A stretch of 64,000 nucleotides of DNA from CAVVFX01 sp963747535 (GTDB lineage: Bacteria; Acidobacteriota; Terriglobia; Bryobacterales; Bryobacteraceae): positions 1,485,513-1,549,512 of the forward strand of contig CAVVFX010000006.1 in assembly GCA_963747535.1 (NCBI GenBank). The letters run 5' to 3'. Under the pieces are notes generated by a model that had not been told where the DNA came from, did not search any database, and was given only the letters and a program-made list of their open reading frames with translations. The position numbers were made by a program, and so were the translations under genes. Positions 34,463-43,219 of the stretch are shown piece by piece (the stretch's first letter is position 1; each line of letters begins with the position of its first letter).

Positions 34463-37320
34463 TGGGAACCTCCGGCGGATCTAATCGAGATTAAATCGGG
34501 CTGCTGCCGCGACGGCGGCGCCGGCGCTTTCTCGAGAGCGACAGATTCGTGATCGTGGATCATCTGACGTTCGTTATTGTCTTCGGGGCTGATCAGCCGG
34601 CGTTTGGCCGTAATCGCCTGCGAAGCTTCGTCTGCCTTGAAACGGCGGAAGAGTGTTTCCTCGCGAGCAGCCTCAGGAGCGTTGCCCAAGCCGCGATAGC
34701 AGAGCATGGCGATGTAATGCATCTGCAGGTCCTCCGGATCCACCATGCAGACTCGTTCCAGCACCGACAGGGCTTGCCTGTATTCACGCTTCAGGAACAG
34801 GATGCGCGCGATCTGATCGAGAACCACGCGGTCACGCGGATAGAGGGACGCCGCAGTGTTGAGCGATTGGAGAGCTCCGTCATACTCGCCGTCAGCTTTC
34901 TGAATCATCGCTTTGAAAAAATGAGAGCGACCCAGATTCGGATTGATCGCGAGAGCCCGGTCGATAAACGGCTTGGCTGCGTCGGTCTCGCCTTCTTGTA
35001 TGAGGGCGCGGGCCACGTTGAGCCAGCCGTCGGCATACTCCGGCTCTGCTTCCGTAACGCGACGGAAGGCGTACTCGGCTCCTTTGAGGTCGCCCTGCAG
35101 TAGTAGCCCGATTCCCCAATCGTTCCAGCGCTCGCGGTCCGGGCGAGTGGCAACCGCGTTCCACCGGGTCGCGCTACCTCCGATCTGGAGACGGGCTTGC
35201 GCCTCTGCCAGGGTCACAATGGGCAACTCCGGGATTTCGCCGCGTACCTCACCGGATACGTTCGCCGGGATGTTGGCCTTATCGAAACTGTACTCCAGAC
35301 TGTTGTGTGCAGGGCCGATGAGCGATGGCGGTTGGCCTGCTTTGGGAACGCCCGCGTACGCAAACTGCGTGTAGTAATGCGAAAACTTGCGGTAGTTCAG
35401 CTTAGCTTTGAGCGTGATGGGACCGTGCGCATCCTTGGGGATCCGCATGCGATAGTGTGCGACGTCAGCGGCGCCAGGCGGGATCATATGGGTGTACAGC
35501 ACGCTTCGCGCCTGCCAGGCGTTTCGCTTGTTGATCGGGTTGCCTTCGCCGTCCAGCTGGAATGAACGGTAGAAATGCGCGCCGGGCTCAACGGGGCCCC
35601 GCCCGCCATCTTCCACGCGGCCGCTCCAGTAGACCACTTTTCCATCAGCATCCTTACCCTGCAGTTCCAGCCAGACATCGAATGCATCCACGGTACCGCC
35701 GGGAAAGAAGTGGCCGATCTTGCGGGTGCGGACGACCACGTCCACACGCACCAGTGAATCCGCCGGCAGCGTGACGCCGGCTTTGTTCAGCGGCGCGGCA
35801 ACCTTCCCGACTTCGCGGATGATGCCCACACCCGTTTGGTCCGTCTCCTCACCGGCCGAGATAGAGGACATCACTTGCGGGCCCTCGCCAAGCCGGCGGA
35901 CCATCGGAGTCGCTCCTTTGGCCTCTTCGATTGGAGAGACAGCGAAAATGTCCACAGTGATGAATCCGGACTGAAGGAACTTTTCCGTGGTCTGCAACTG
36001 CGCCTGATCGTGATTCACAAACGGCACTGCGGTATTGGCGGCGGGAAACCGGTGGGAATGGATCTTTCCATCATGGTTGCCGGGATCGCGGGAAGGTACC
36101 AGCGGCATGTGGCAATCGGCGCAGGTAGAGGTATTCGCGGGATAGTAGAAAGACCTCGCACCCTGTCCGGAAACCCCGCTCGCCTGCCAGTTGTCATAGT
36201 CGTTGAAGCCTCGGAACCATCGGTACTGATTGACCGGCACATCGAGGTGCACCTTGTGGCAGGCGGAGCAATACTCGGCGGTGTCCATCCTCATGAACGG
36301 TTTCATGAAGGTCTGCCGGTGTGGCTCAGGATTGAGATATGTCAGGAAGTGGTCGACTGCCTTCAAGTACTTGTTCTTGCTGTTGGCCAACTCGTGCAAC
36401 GGCGGATAGGCGACGGTGAATCCTGCGTTGCCCATGCTGCTGTCCACGTGGGTGATCGAGTGGCAGGAAGTACAGGCGAGTCCGGCTTGTGCCTCGGGCG
36501 TATCGATCTGTTCCTTGATCGGGTGCTCAAAGCGGCCGTTGAAAAAGACGGCGTGATCGTGACATCCCGCGCACCATTTGCTTGGCTGCGTTCCTACGAC
36601 GCCCTGCATATACTCGATCGATTTCCGATAGAACTGGTTATTGAACGACGCGAAGTGATGCATGGATCCCTTCCACTGCTCGTAGATGTCGCGATGGCAT
36701 TCCCCGCAGGTCTCCGAATCCATAAAAAAATTGGAAGGAATGATGCCGCCTACATTGGTCTTCGCGGAGGACGGAAAGAAAACAGATTGAGCGCCTCCGC
36801 CTTCGGAAGCCATCGACAGCGGCGCGGCCAAAGGGTTCCGAATGCGATCGGCCTTGGATGGGAATGCACGGCGATAAAGGCTTGCTCCTGCGGGCAGCAC
36901 TAAGCCAACCGCCAGGAGTGCGGCGAAACCGTTGCGAAACCTGAGCCAGCCGCCGCCTTCGACGCGCGCACGGCGAATGACGTAGGGCAGCAGAGCCAGG
37001 GAACCCAGAAAGGCTACTGCGATGTGAGACCACAACGCCCAGCGATGATCGGAGGTGTTGCCCGCGCCGGTAAGCCACGCGCCCAGCGCAAACGCGGCGA
37101 GAAACAGGACCGCCGGTTTCGCCATTCCGCTACGCATACCCCGATCACGCGCCAGCAGCCAAACGAAACCGAGGAAACATGCCGTTCCGCAGAACAGGTG
37201 AAAAACCACGTTCCCCATGTACAGGATAGTCGGGGAGGGGAGCGACCAAACATATGCGGTGTTGGCTAGTAAACAGAGAAACAGGACCGCGATCCATTTG
37301 CGAAGGTGAGAACTCGTCAT
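34459..37320 (-). CDS. Membrane-anchored five-heme cytochrome c with TPR tail
   Basis: A 953-residue protein. Residues 8-145 contain four to five transmembrane helices. The periplasmic part has five C-x-x-C-H heme sites (CGECH 205, CAGCH 250, CTSCH 283, CSACH 351, CADCH 400) in a layout similar to cytochrome c554/NrfB-like domains, followed by a beta-rich region and TPR units from about 720 to 900. This suggests an electron-transfer protein linking the quinone pool to periplasmic acceptors and docking partners through its TPRs. It overlaps both neighbours by four bases. TlpA in this window could help its heme attachment. Confidence 0.85.
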   Translation of the reverse strand: MTSSHLRKWIAVLFLCLLANTAYVWSLPSPTILYMGNVVFHLFCGTACFLGFVWLLARDRGMRSGMAKPAVLFLAAFALGAWLTGAGNTSDHRWALWSHIAVAFLGSLALLPYVIRRARVEGGGWLRFRNGFAALLAVGLVLPAGASLYRRAFPSKADRIRNPLAAPLSMASEGGGAQSVFFPSSAKTNVGGIIPSNFFMDSETCGECHRDIYEQWKGSMHHFASFNNQFYRKSIEYMQGVVGTQPSKWCAGCHDHAVFFNGRFEHPIKEQIDTPEAQAGLACTSCHSITHVDSSMGNAGFTVAYPPLHELANSKNKYLKAVDHFLTYLNPEPHRQTFMKPFMRMDTAEYCSACHKVHLDVPVNQYRWFRGFNDYDNWQASGVSGQGARSFYYPANTSTCADCHMPLVPSRDPGNHDGKIHSHRFPAANTAVPFVNHDQAQLQTTEKFLQSGFITVDIFAVSPIEEAKGATPMVRRLGEGPQVMSSISAGEETDQTGVGIIREVGKVAAPLNKAGVTLPADSLVRVDVVVRTRKIGHFFPGGTVDAFDVWLELQGKDADGKVVYWSGRVEDGGRGPVEPGAHFYRSFQLDGEGNPINKRNAWQARSVLYTHMIPPGAADVAHYRMRIPKDAHGPITLKAKLNYRKFSHYYTQFAYAGVPKAGQPPSLIGPAHNSLEYSFDKANIPANVSGEVRGEIPELPIVTLAEAQARLQIGGSATRWNAVATRPDRERWNDWGIGLLLQGDLKGAEYAFRRVTEAEPEYADGWLNVARALIQEGETDAAKPFIDRALAINPNLGRSHFFKAMIQKADGEYDGALQSLNTAASLYPRDRVVLDQIARILFLKREYRQALSVLERVCMVDPEDLQMHYIAMLCYRGLGNAPEAAREETLFRRFKADEASQAITAKRRLISPEDNNERQMIHDHESVALEKAPAPPSRQQPDLISIRSAGGSQ

Positions 37321-38765
37321 GGCAATACTCCTTCAGCCGAAGGCACAAATGTGCTATGAAATCCGGGGTGAATGGGGACCCGCAAAGGTATGGAGGCAAT
37401 GGGACCCCGGCGCACCCGAAAGGCGTCGAAGAGCACGATGGCGGCGGAGTCCTGGGCCGGATTGAAATGCTCGCAGATAACGACGGCTTCCGATCGGTCT
37501 GCCGGATTGGATACGAAACATGGCTCACCACAGAGATATTCTCCGCGGTTCGTCTGATAGACATCGAATACCGAGCCTCGCTCCCAGGATCCATGCGCGA
37601 GTTGGGTGAAAAATTTACGTCCGGGCCGGCCCTGATCAGAAATGTCGAGCATCCAAAAATCGGCATACGTCCGGCCCGCGCGGCTCGGATCTACCGAAGG
37701 GAAATCGGGTGAGTGGGTGCCCTCCATACGGCACACCGACAGGTCGCGGGTCGCGAGATTGACGATATATCGCACAGGGCGGCCGCGTGGCACGGTGGCA
37801 AACAGGTCGGGTAACGGCCGGTATTCGGTATAGATTGGCGCATCCAGCAGAAGCACATCGACGATCAGGTGTGCGTCGGTCTCAAAGCAGTTGATTACAT
37901 GCAGGCAATATCCGCCTCCGGCTTCCAAGGCGAAGATTTCATCGGGGCAGCCCCGCCGCGGGGCTATCAGGATCCGTGAACCAAGTTCCGGCTCCCAAGT
38001 CAGCGCTTCCAGGACGGAGACGCCATCGTTTCGGAAGCGTTCGAACTTCATCAGCAGAGGACTCAGGAAGAAGACCAGGTGACTCGTCGTGAATCCAAAG
38101 TCGTGGAGTGAGTATTGGTGATCCAACTTGTATCTTTTACGGCTCAATGATCCTGATTCATCGAACTCATAGGCATTGAGTATGGGTTGGCGGGCGGAAA
38201 AGGAAATGCCGAAGTTCAGCAATCCCCGGTCCATCTTGGCGTGAGCGGAGAACGGTGACAGTTCGTTCAGAACGCCGCCAAAGTCAAACTCACCGAGCGT
38301 ATCGAGCGTCACGGGGTCGAGCTCGTAAGGCAGCGTTTGCTCACCGAACGCCAGCAGGTGCGCGCCGTAACGATACACGCTGACGTTGACCGGCGACTCG
38401 AGCATCAGGTTACGGCGCAAAAAGTCGCCTGGGAACGCGGTGCCGAAGGTGCGATAGAGGAACCGGCCCGCCGCTTGCTCGGCCATCCATTTCGGGGTTC
38501 TCAGGAAGCGGTTGGTGAAGCGAACTCGCTGCTCGCCGAAGCGGAGCGCACATACCATGCCGTCGCCGTCGAGCCAGTGCGTGTAGCGCTGGCTGCCACG
38601 CTCGAATTGCGCTGGTCCGTTAATGTACCAGGAGCCTCTCAACCATTTCGGTACGCGGCCGGAGTGTTCCGGGATTTCGTACGAGTCCTCAACCTCGTCA
38701 AACAGGAAGCACCTTGCCAGACCGTCGGCCAGATCGACCGAAGAACCGGATTCTAGGGCGGTCAT
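37317..38765 (-). CDS. Carotenoid cleavage oxygenase family protein
   Basis: A 482-residue member of the RPE65/carotenoid oxygenase superfamily, non-heme Fe(II) enzymes with a seven-bladed propeller. The N-terminus has LRGSWYINGPAQF and HWLDGDGMV, typical of the family. The four iron histidines are likely in SAHAKMD, YSLHDFGFT, CLHVINCFE and the C-terminal HPGFHSTF. Substrates in the family are carotenoids, apocarotenoids or stilbenes; no phytoene synthase is present, so the substrate may be the polyene-like product of the neighbouring ketosynthase pathway. It overlaps genes on both sides (ATGA). Confidence 0.9.
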   Translation of the reverse strand: MTALESGSSVDLADGLARCFLFDEVEDSYEIPEHSGRVPKWLRGSWYINGPAQFERGSQRYTHWLDGDGMVCALRFGEQRVRFTNRFLRTPKWMAEQAAGRFLYRTFGTAFPGDFLRRNLMLESPVNVSVYRYGAHLLAFGEQTLPYELDPVTLDTLGEFDFGGVLNELSPFSAHAKMDRGLLNFGISFSARQPILNAYEFDESGSLSRKRYKLDHQYSLHDFGFTTSHLVFFLSPLLMKFERFRNDGVSVLEALTWEPELGSRILIAPRRGCPDEIFALEAGGGYCLHVINCFETDAHLIVDVLLLDAPIYTEYRPLPDLFATVPRGRPVRYIVNLATRDLSVCRMEGTHSPDFPSVDPSRAGRTYADFWMLDISDQGRPGRKFFTQLAHGSWERGSVFDVYQTNRGEYLCGEPCFVSNPADRSEAVVICEHFNPAQDSAAIVLFDAFRVRRGPIASIPLRVPIHPGFHSTFVPSAEGVLP

Positions 38766-40336
38766 CGAATACTCCTCCCGATCGGCATCGCCGGTAAGCG
38801 CGGATCTTTGTTCGCTGCGCCTGAACCGTCAAGTACCTTCCCCCAAAAGATGTGCTTGCGGCGGGCAGCCATGTCATCGATATTCTGCTGCAGCAGATTC
38901 TGGATGTGCTGGCTGAACTCCTTTACCAGCCCCACATTCTCCGCGTCCTCCGACCCTAGACCTTGGAACGGAACGGGCGGTAGCACGCGAACGTGCCATT
39001 TCGAAGGAAGTGGGACCGGAGCCAGCGGAAACATCGGAGCGATCGGCAGGTACGGCCAACCCAACTCCCGCGTGACAATACTCGAATCGATGCGCCCCAG
39101 AATCGGAAAGATTTCGGCATGGCCGACCACGGCCGCCGGGATCACGGGCGCCTGGTTCTCGATGGCTATTTTCGCGAAGCCGCTCTTCGAGAAATCGCGC
39201 AGCCGGTATGCGCTCTTATACGGGCTGAACGTGCCGCGAATGCCTTCCGGGAAAATACCTACCAGTTCCTCCGCGGCAAACAATCGCGCGGCGTTCTCCT
39301 GACTGGCAATCACCCCGCCGAGCTTTGTCAGAAAGTTGCACAGGAATGGAAGCCGCAGTAGCGTGTGGATAATGAGGAATCGCGGAATGCGGTCACGATG
39401 TTGCCGGATCAGGGAGAGATGCATCACCGCGTCGAGGGGCATGAATCCGCGGTGATTCGAGACAAACATACCGCGTCCGGCGGCGGGAATGTTCTCCATA
39501 CCTTCGTGGTCGATGCGCCAGTACACGCTTCGCAGAAACCAGAACCAGGCTCCCCAGGTGCGGATATAAGCGGGATCGAGGCCCCAATCGTCAAACCGCT
39601 CCTGGAGTTTTTCGGGGCGAGAGCCGGGCTTCGATGCGAGAAAATCGGCGAGAGCTTCGGCTGTCGAGCGGCTGGCGCGCCAGCCCAATTCCTGCCGCGC
39701 CCGTTGGCTGGATACGGTCCAGTTATGTTGCATCTGGTCCATGGATTTTCCAGCCAGCGGAAGCGGTACGGGAACGCGCTTCGTACCCGCTGCCGCGAAT
39801 GCCTTTTTGAGGGGAACCGCTCCATCGCCGGCGGCGTTGAAAAGCCCCGTGGCCTGACTCTCGCAAGCGATCGCGAGAACGCCGGCGGCATCTTCGAGCG
39901 AGATGAACTGCACGTTCGGATCGTACCCGGCCAGTGCTGTCGCCGCCCGTTCGCTAAGCTTTCGGACCAGCAGGTCGCCCTCTTCCTGCGCCAGGACGTT
40001 GGTGAGGCGGACAATCGCACTGTTCGGATGACTGGCCGCGACCGCTTCACGTTCCAGCCAATACTGCTCGGGGGCGGCCGCCGGAAGAAGCGAAATGCGC
40101 TCCTCGTCCATCATCCCCGGATTCTTGGGTGAGGAGCCGTAAGCATACGCGTGGCTGCGCAGAACGAAGCGTCGATAGTTCCCCCGCGCGATCTCCTGCC
40201 GCAACTGATCAAGCGGCCCCTCGAAAAAGATTGCGCATTCACCGCCATCGACGCCCGTAACATGCCCACGCAGTTCGAGCGCCGCGCGTGTGGCCTTCGC
40301 CAGTGGACCATCACTTCCCAGAATCGAGATCTTCAT
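38762..40336 (-). CDS. Epimerase-like / acyltransferase fusion protein
   Basis: A 524-residue two-domain protein. Residues 1-225 resemble an extended SDR/NAD-epimerase (ISILGSDGPLAKATRAALE, then SHAYAYGSS and VRLTNVLA) but with a degenerate nucleotide loop. Residues 250-500 are a PlsC-like acyltransferase: VSNHRGFMPLD (catalytic His), FPEGIRGTFSPYKSAYRLRDFS and PVIPAAVVGHAEIF. Fusions of this kind are seen in actinobacterial and acidobacterial lipid genes. It could transfer the finished acyl chain to a lipid acceptor. The ATG at 40336 has GAGGTGAG before it and starts two bases after the TetR stop. Confidence 0.82.
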   Translation of the reverse strand: MKISILGSDGPLAKATRAALELRGHVTGVDGGECAIFFEGPLDQLRQEIARGNYRRFVLRSHAYAYGSSPKNPGMMDEERISLLPAAAPEQYWLEREAVAASHPNSAIVRLTNVLAQEEGDLLVRKLSERAATALAGYDPNVQFISLEDAAGVLAIACESQATGLFNAAGDGAVPLKKAFAAAGTKRVPVPLPLAGKSMDQMQHNWTVSSQRARQELGWRASRSTAEALADFLASKPGSRPEKLQERFDDWGLDPAYIRTWGAWFWFLRSVYWRIDHEGMENIPAAGRGMFVSNHRGFMPLDAVMHLSLIRQHRDRIPRFLIIHTLLRLPFLCNFLTKLGGVIASQENAARLFAAEELVGIFPEGIRGTFSPYKSAYRLRDFSKSGFAKIAIENQAPVIPAAVVGHAEIFPILGRIDSSIVTRELGWPYLPIAPMFPLAPVPLPSKWHVRVLPPVPFQGLGSEDAENVGLVKEFSQHIQNLLQQNIDDMAARRKHIFWGKVLDGSGAANKDPRLPAMPIGRSIR

Positions 40337-40338
40337 GC

Positions 40339-40938
40339 TCACCTCACGCCCCGCAGAAACACATCCGACAGGCTCGCCAGCAAACGGTCGTCGTCGAGAT
40401 TCTCCACCTCCCTGCCCCCGAAGAGCTCGATCAACAGAATTGGTCCGGTAAGAGCGGCCAGAAATACGGCCGCAGCAGCTTCCATGTCGAGATCCGGTCG
40501 CAGTTCGCCGAGGCTCTTTCGTTCGTTGAGAAACTCGGTAAACAGCCTGCGGCCCTGCACGATGAAGCACCGGTAGAACAGCGCCCCAACCTGCGGGTCA
40601 TGCAAACTCTGCGCCAACAACCGGCCCAGGAATGGTACGCGCCTGCGGTATTCCTGAAGAATCACGCCGGCCAGCACGTGCAACTCGTCTCGCAGCGTCT
40701 CGCCGGGCATCCGCAGTTCCGGAGCATGCGCCGCCGCGGCCATCAATTCGAGCTCCCGCTCCAGGACGGAGGAGAGAATGTTCTCTCGCGACTGATAGTG
40801 GCGCACAATATCGAACGCGGAAATGCCGCACGTGCGTGCGAGTTTCTCCAGAGTAATGCCCCCGAGGTCATTTCCCGCGAACAACTGGACGGCTCCGTCC
40901 AGCACCATTCGCTGCTGTTCGGCGCTCAGTGCTGTCAT
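40339..40938 (-). CDS. TetR-family transcriptional regulator
   Basis: A 199-residue TetR protein. The helix-turn-helix is ITLEKLARTCGISAFDIVRHY (about residues 28-48), then a ligand-binding helical domain. The chosen ATG at 40938 has AAAGGAG upstream and overlaps the CrtI-type gene's stop (ATGA). It is encoded inside the biosynthetic operon, so it probably senses an acyl or product ligand and feeds back on local expression. No palindromic operator was identified. Confidence 0.9.
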   Translation of the reverse strand: MTALSAEQQRMVLDGAVQLFAGNDLGGITLEKLARTCGISAFDIVRHYQSRENILSSVLERELELMAAAAHAPELRMPGETLRDELHVLAGVILQEYRRRVPFLGRLLAQSLHDPQVGALFYRCFIVQGRRLFTEFLNERKSLGELRPDLDMEAAAAVFLAALTGPILLIELFGGREVENLDDDRLLASLSDVFLRGVR

Positions 40939-42497
40939 ACACGTGCTCCTTTGGCGACGGCCGCTGCCATGCCAGGCTGAAAGGCGAAGTACTCCGTCGC
41001 CAGCTCCCGCGCGTTGTCTTTGCCGGTGAGGACCGCTTTCGCCACTCGCTGCGCGGAGACGATCACGGGCGTAATACCGCCACCAGGTTGCGTCCAGTGG
41101 CCGGTGAGATACAGATTCCTGACCGGTGTGTAGAACGGCAATCGGTTTGCGCCGAGCTGGTCGGGTGACATCTCCCAGCCCAGCATCGCCCCTTCGTGAT
41201 TTCCCGTGAAGCGATAGGACGTCATGGCAGAAGCGGCCAGCCGGACCACGATACAGTCGTCGATGCCCGGCAGGATTGCGCGGAGCCGCTCCATGATAAT
41301 CGCTTCGATCGATGTTTTGTTCGCGTCCCAGTCGGAGATTTGGGCGAACGGCACTGGCGACAGTTTCTGCACGATGAGGATCTGACATCCAGGTGGCGCT
41401 ATCGCGGGGTCGAAGTGCGTCGGGACGAATATCTTGAAGACATTTCGCACCACGTCATTCGGATCGAACGAACTCCAGTAATAGCCCTCCGCCGCGGCCA
41501 GTCGCTGCGGGTTCATGCCGCGGAGGCCGAGGTGCATCAGGAAGCACGGATACGACGGGCGCATGCTCTCAATACGATCGAGAACCCAGGGATCACAACG
41601 CTTCGCGCCCAGCAGATCGCGATACGTATGCCGGGCATCGGCGTTGGAGATGACGATGGGGGACTCAAACTCGAAATACTCGGTAGCGCGACGAGAGACC
41701 GTCCTGACGGCGACCCCGCGCACGCTTTCGCCCGCAATCCGGATCTCGTCAACTGCTGCGCACTTGAGAATGCGTCCGCCACGAGACTCGATTCCGCGGC
41801 CGAGATCGTCCGCGAACTGCTGCGAACTGCCTTTAGGATAGTAGTTGCCAAGAAAGTAGGACAGCCGAAGCATGGCGTCGAAGATGAAGGAGGTGCGAGA
41901 CGGCAAGCAGCCCCAGTGCGGCGTGTCCCCCATCAGCACGGCTTTCAGCCTGGGATCACTAAAGTGCTCGTCCAGCTTGGCGGTCATGGTGCAATGTTCC
42001 AACCGCTCGACATAGTCATTCGCAACGCCTTTGAAATAGTGGAGCAGACCGTACATGTAGGCCTGTCTCAGCTCGCCGAAGTAGGAGTCGATAGCGTTTG
42101 TCTGGTGCGGGAAAGAGCGCTTCAGTAGATGAATGTAGTCCGAGAAGTTGGCCGGCACGGCGAAGGGTGGGGAGCCCGGAAAGTGGAATTGATCCACCGG
42201 ATCCATCTTGATCCATTCGGTGGATATGCCGAGTTCGCGCAGAAGTTTCCCTGTGAGCGTCTGGGGGTTGCCGAGCAGCGGGTAGAAGTGCGTGGCCGCA
42301 TCGAACACGAAGCCTTTGCGTCGGAAGCTCGAACAGAAGCCGCCCAGCATGTAATGCTTTTCAATCAGCAGCACCTTCATGCCGCCGCGGCCCAGCAGAT
42401 TGGCGCACACCAGGCCCCCGATGCCCGCTCCGATGACAATTGCGTCGTAACGCCGGGGATACGCCCGTCCGTAGATTACGTGCGAATCGCCGCTCAA
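40935..42497 (-). CDS. CrtI/CrtISO/RetSat-like FAD oxidoreductase
   Basis: A 520-residue phytoene-desaturase-type flavoenzyme. The dinucleotide-binding motif is AIVIGAGIGGLVCANLLGRGG (19-39), followed by LLIEKHYMLGGFCSSF, and the C-terminal FAD block is LYLTGHWTQPGGGITPVI. Family members desaturate, isomerise or saturate polyenes. No phytoene synthase or other carotenoid genes are seen, so it more likely acts on a chain made by the neighbouring ketosynthase pair. It overlaps FabG (ATGA) and TetR (ATGA). Confidence 0.85.
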   Translation of the reverse strand: MSGDSHVIYGRAYPRRYDAIVIGAGIGGLVCANLLGRGGMKVLLIEKHYMLGGFCSSFRRKGFVFDAATHFYPLLGNPQTLTGKLLRELGISTEWIKMDPVDQFHFPGSPPFAVPANFSDYIHLLKRSFPHQTNAIDSYFGELRQAYMYGLLHYFKGVANDYVERLEHCTMTAKLDEHFSDPRLKAVLMGDTPHWGCLPSRTSFIFDAMLRLSYFLGNYYPKGSSQQFADDLGRGIESRGGRILKCAAVDEIRIAGESVRGVAVRTVSRRATEYFEFESPIVISNADARHTYRDLLGAKRCDPWVLDRIESMRPSYPCFLMHLGLRGMNPQRLAAAEGYYWSSFDPNDVVRNVFKIFVPTHFDPAIAPPGCQILIVQKLSPVPFAQISDWDANKTSIEAIIMERLRAILPGIDDCIVVRLAASAMTSYRFTGNHEGAMLGWEMSPDQLGANRLPFYTPVRNLYLTGHWTQPGGGITPVIVSAQRVAKAVLTGKDNARELATEYFAFQPGMAAAVAKGARV

Positions 42498-43219
42498 CTC
42501 AAACCTCCGTCAACGGTCCACACCTCGCCGGTGGCGTATGACGCGGAGTCGCTCGCCAGAAACAAGGCTATCCGAGCGACATCGCGAGGGGTTCCGGGCT
42601 TCCCCAGCGGAACCTGCGCATAAAGCTTCTTCCTGGCGGTTTCGTCGATCGATGAAGTCATATCGGTATCGATGAAACCTGGCGCTATGGCATTGACCCG
42701 CACTCCAAAACGGGCGACCTCTTTCGCCAGCGACTTGGTCAGGCCGATGATCGCCGCCTTAGACGCGCTGTAGCTGCTCTGGCCAGACATGCCGATCTGC
42801 CCGCTGACACTGGCGATATTGATCACCGAGCCGCCTCGGCGGACGAACTCGCGCATCAGCACTCGCGTGTAGTTGAACGTGCCCCCCAGGTTCGTGTCGA
42901 TGACCTCGCGCCAGACAGCCTGGTCCATCATCGCGAACGCACCGTCACGCTTGATGCCGGCGTTGTTGACGAGCACGTCGACAGTCCCTACATCGGTGCG
43001 GACCTGTTCCACCACTTCACCAGCGCGTCCAAAATCTCGGACGTCCGCCTCGTACGCGAAGACTGCGCGCCCGCGCGACGTCAGGCAGTCTACCAACTGG
43101 CGGGCGGCATCACGGTTGGTTGAATACGTGAACGCAACCCGATAACCATCGTCGCTGAACTCCTCGACGATCGCGCGGCCTATGCCCCGGCTTCCACCTG
43201 TCACGAGCAAGGTCTTCAT
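42494..43219 (-). CDS. fabG: 3-ketoacyl-ACP reductase (FabG-like SDR)
   Basis: A 241-residue classical short-chain dehydrogenase. The cofactor loop is TGGSRGIGRA (8-17), N-N-A-G at 85-88, catalytic Ser137, Tyr150 and Lys154 (Y-S-A-S-K), and PGFIDTDM after the substrate loop. It matches FabG, which reduces 3-ketoacyl-ACP with NADPH. Its place beside ACP, ketosynthase and HMG-CoA reductase genes indicates beta-keto reduction in a dedicated acyl-chain pathway. Translation is coupled at both ends by ATGA overlaps. Confidence 0.92.
   Translation of the reverse strand: MKTLLVTGGSRGIGRAIVEEFSDDGYRVAFTYSTNRDAARQLVDCLTSRGRAVFAYEADVRDFGRAGEVVEQVRTDVGTVDVLVNNAGIKRDGAFAMMDQAVWREVIDTNLGGTFNYTRVLMREFVRRGGSVINIASVSGQIGMSGQSSYSASKAAIIGLTKSLAKEVARFGVRVNAIAPGFIDTDMTSSIDETARKKLYAQVPLGKPGTPRDVARIALFLASDSASYATGEVWTVDGGLS

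Noticed and set aside
40935..42497. Genuine carotenoid biosynthesis cluster
   Set aside because: CrtI-type and oxygenase genes are present but no phytoene synthase, prenyl diphosphate synthase or cyclase exists in the window.
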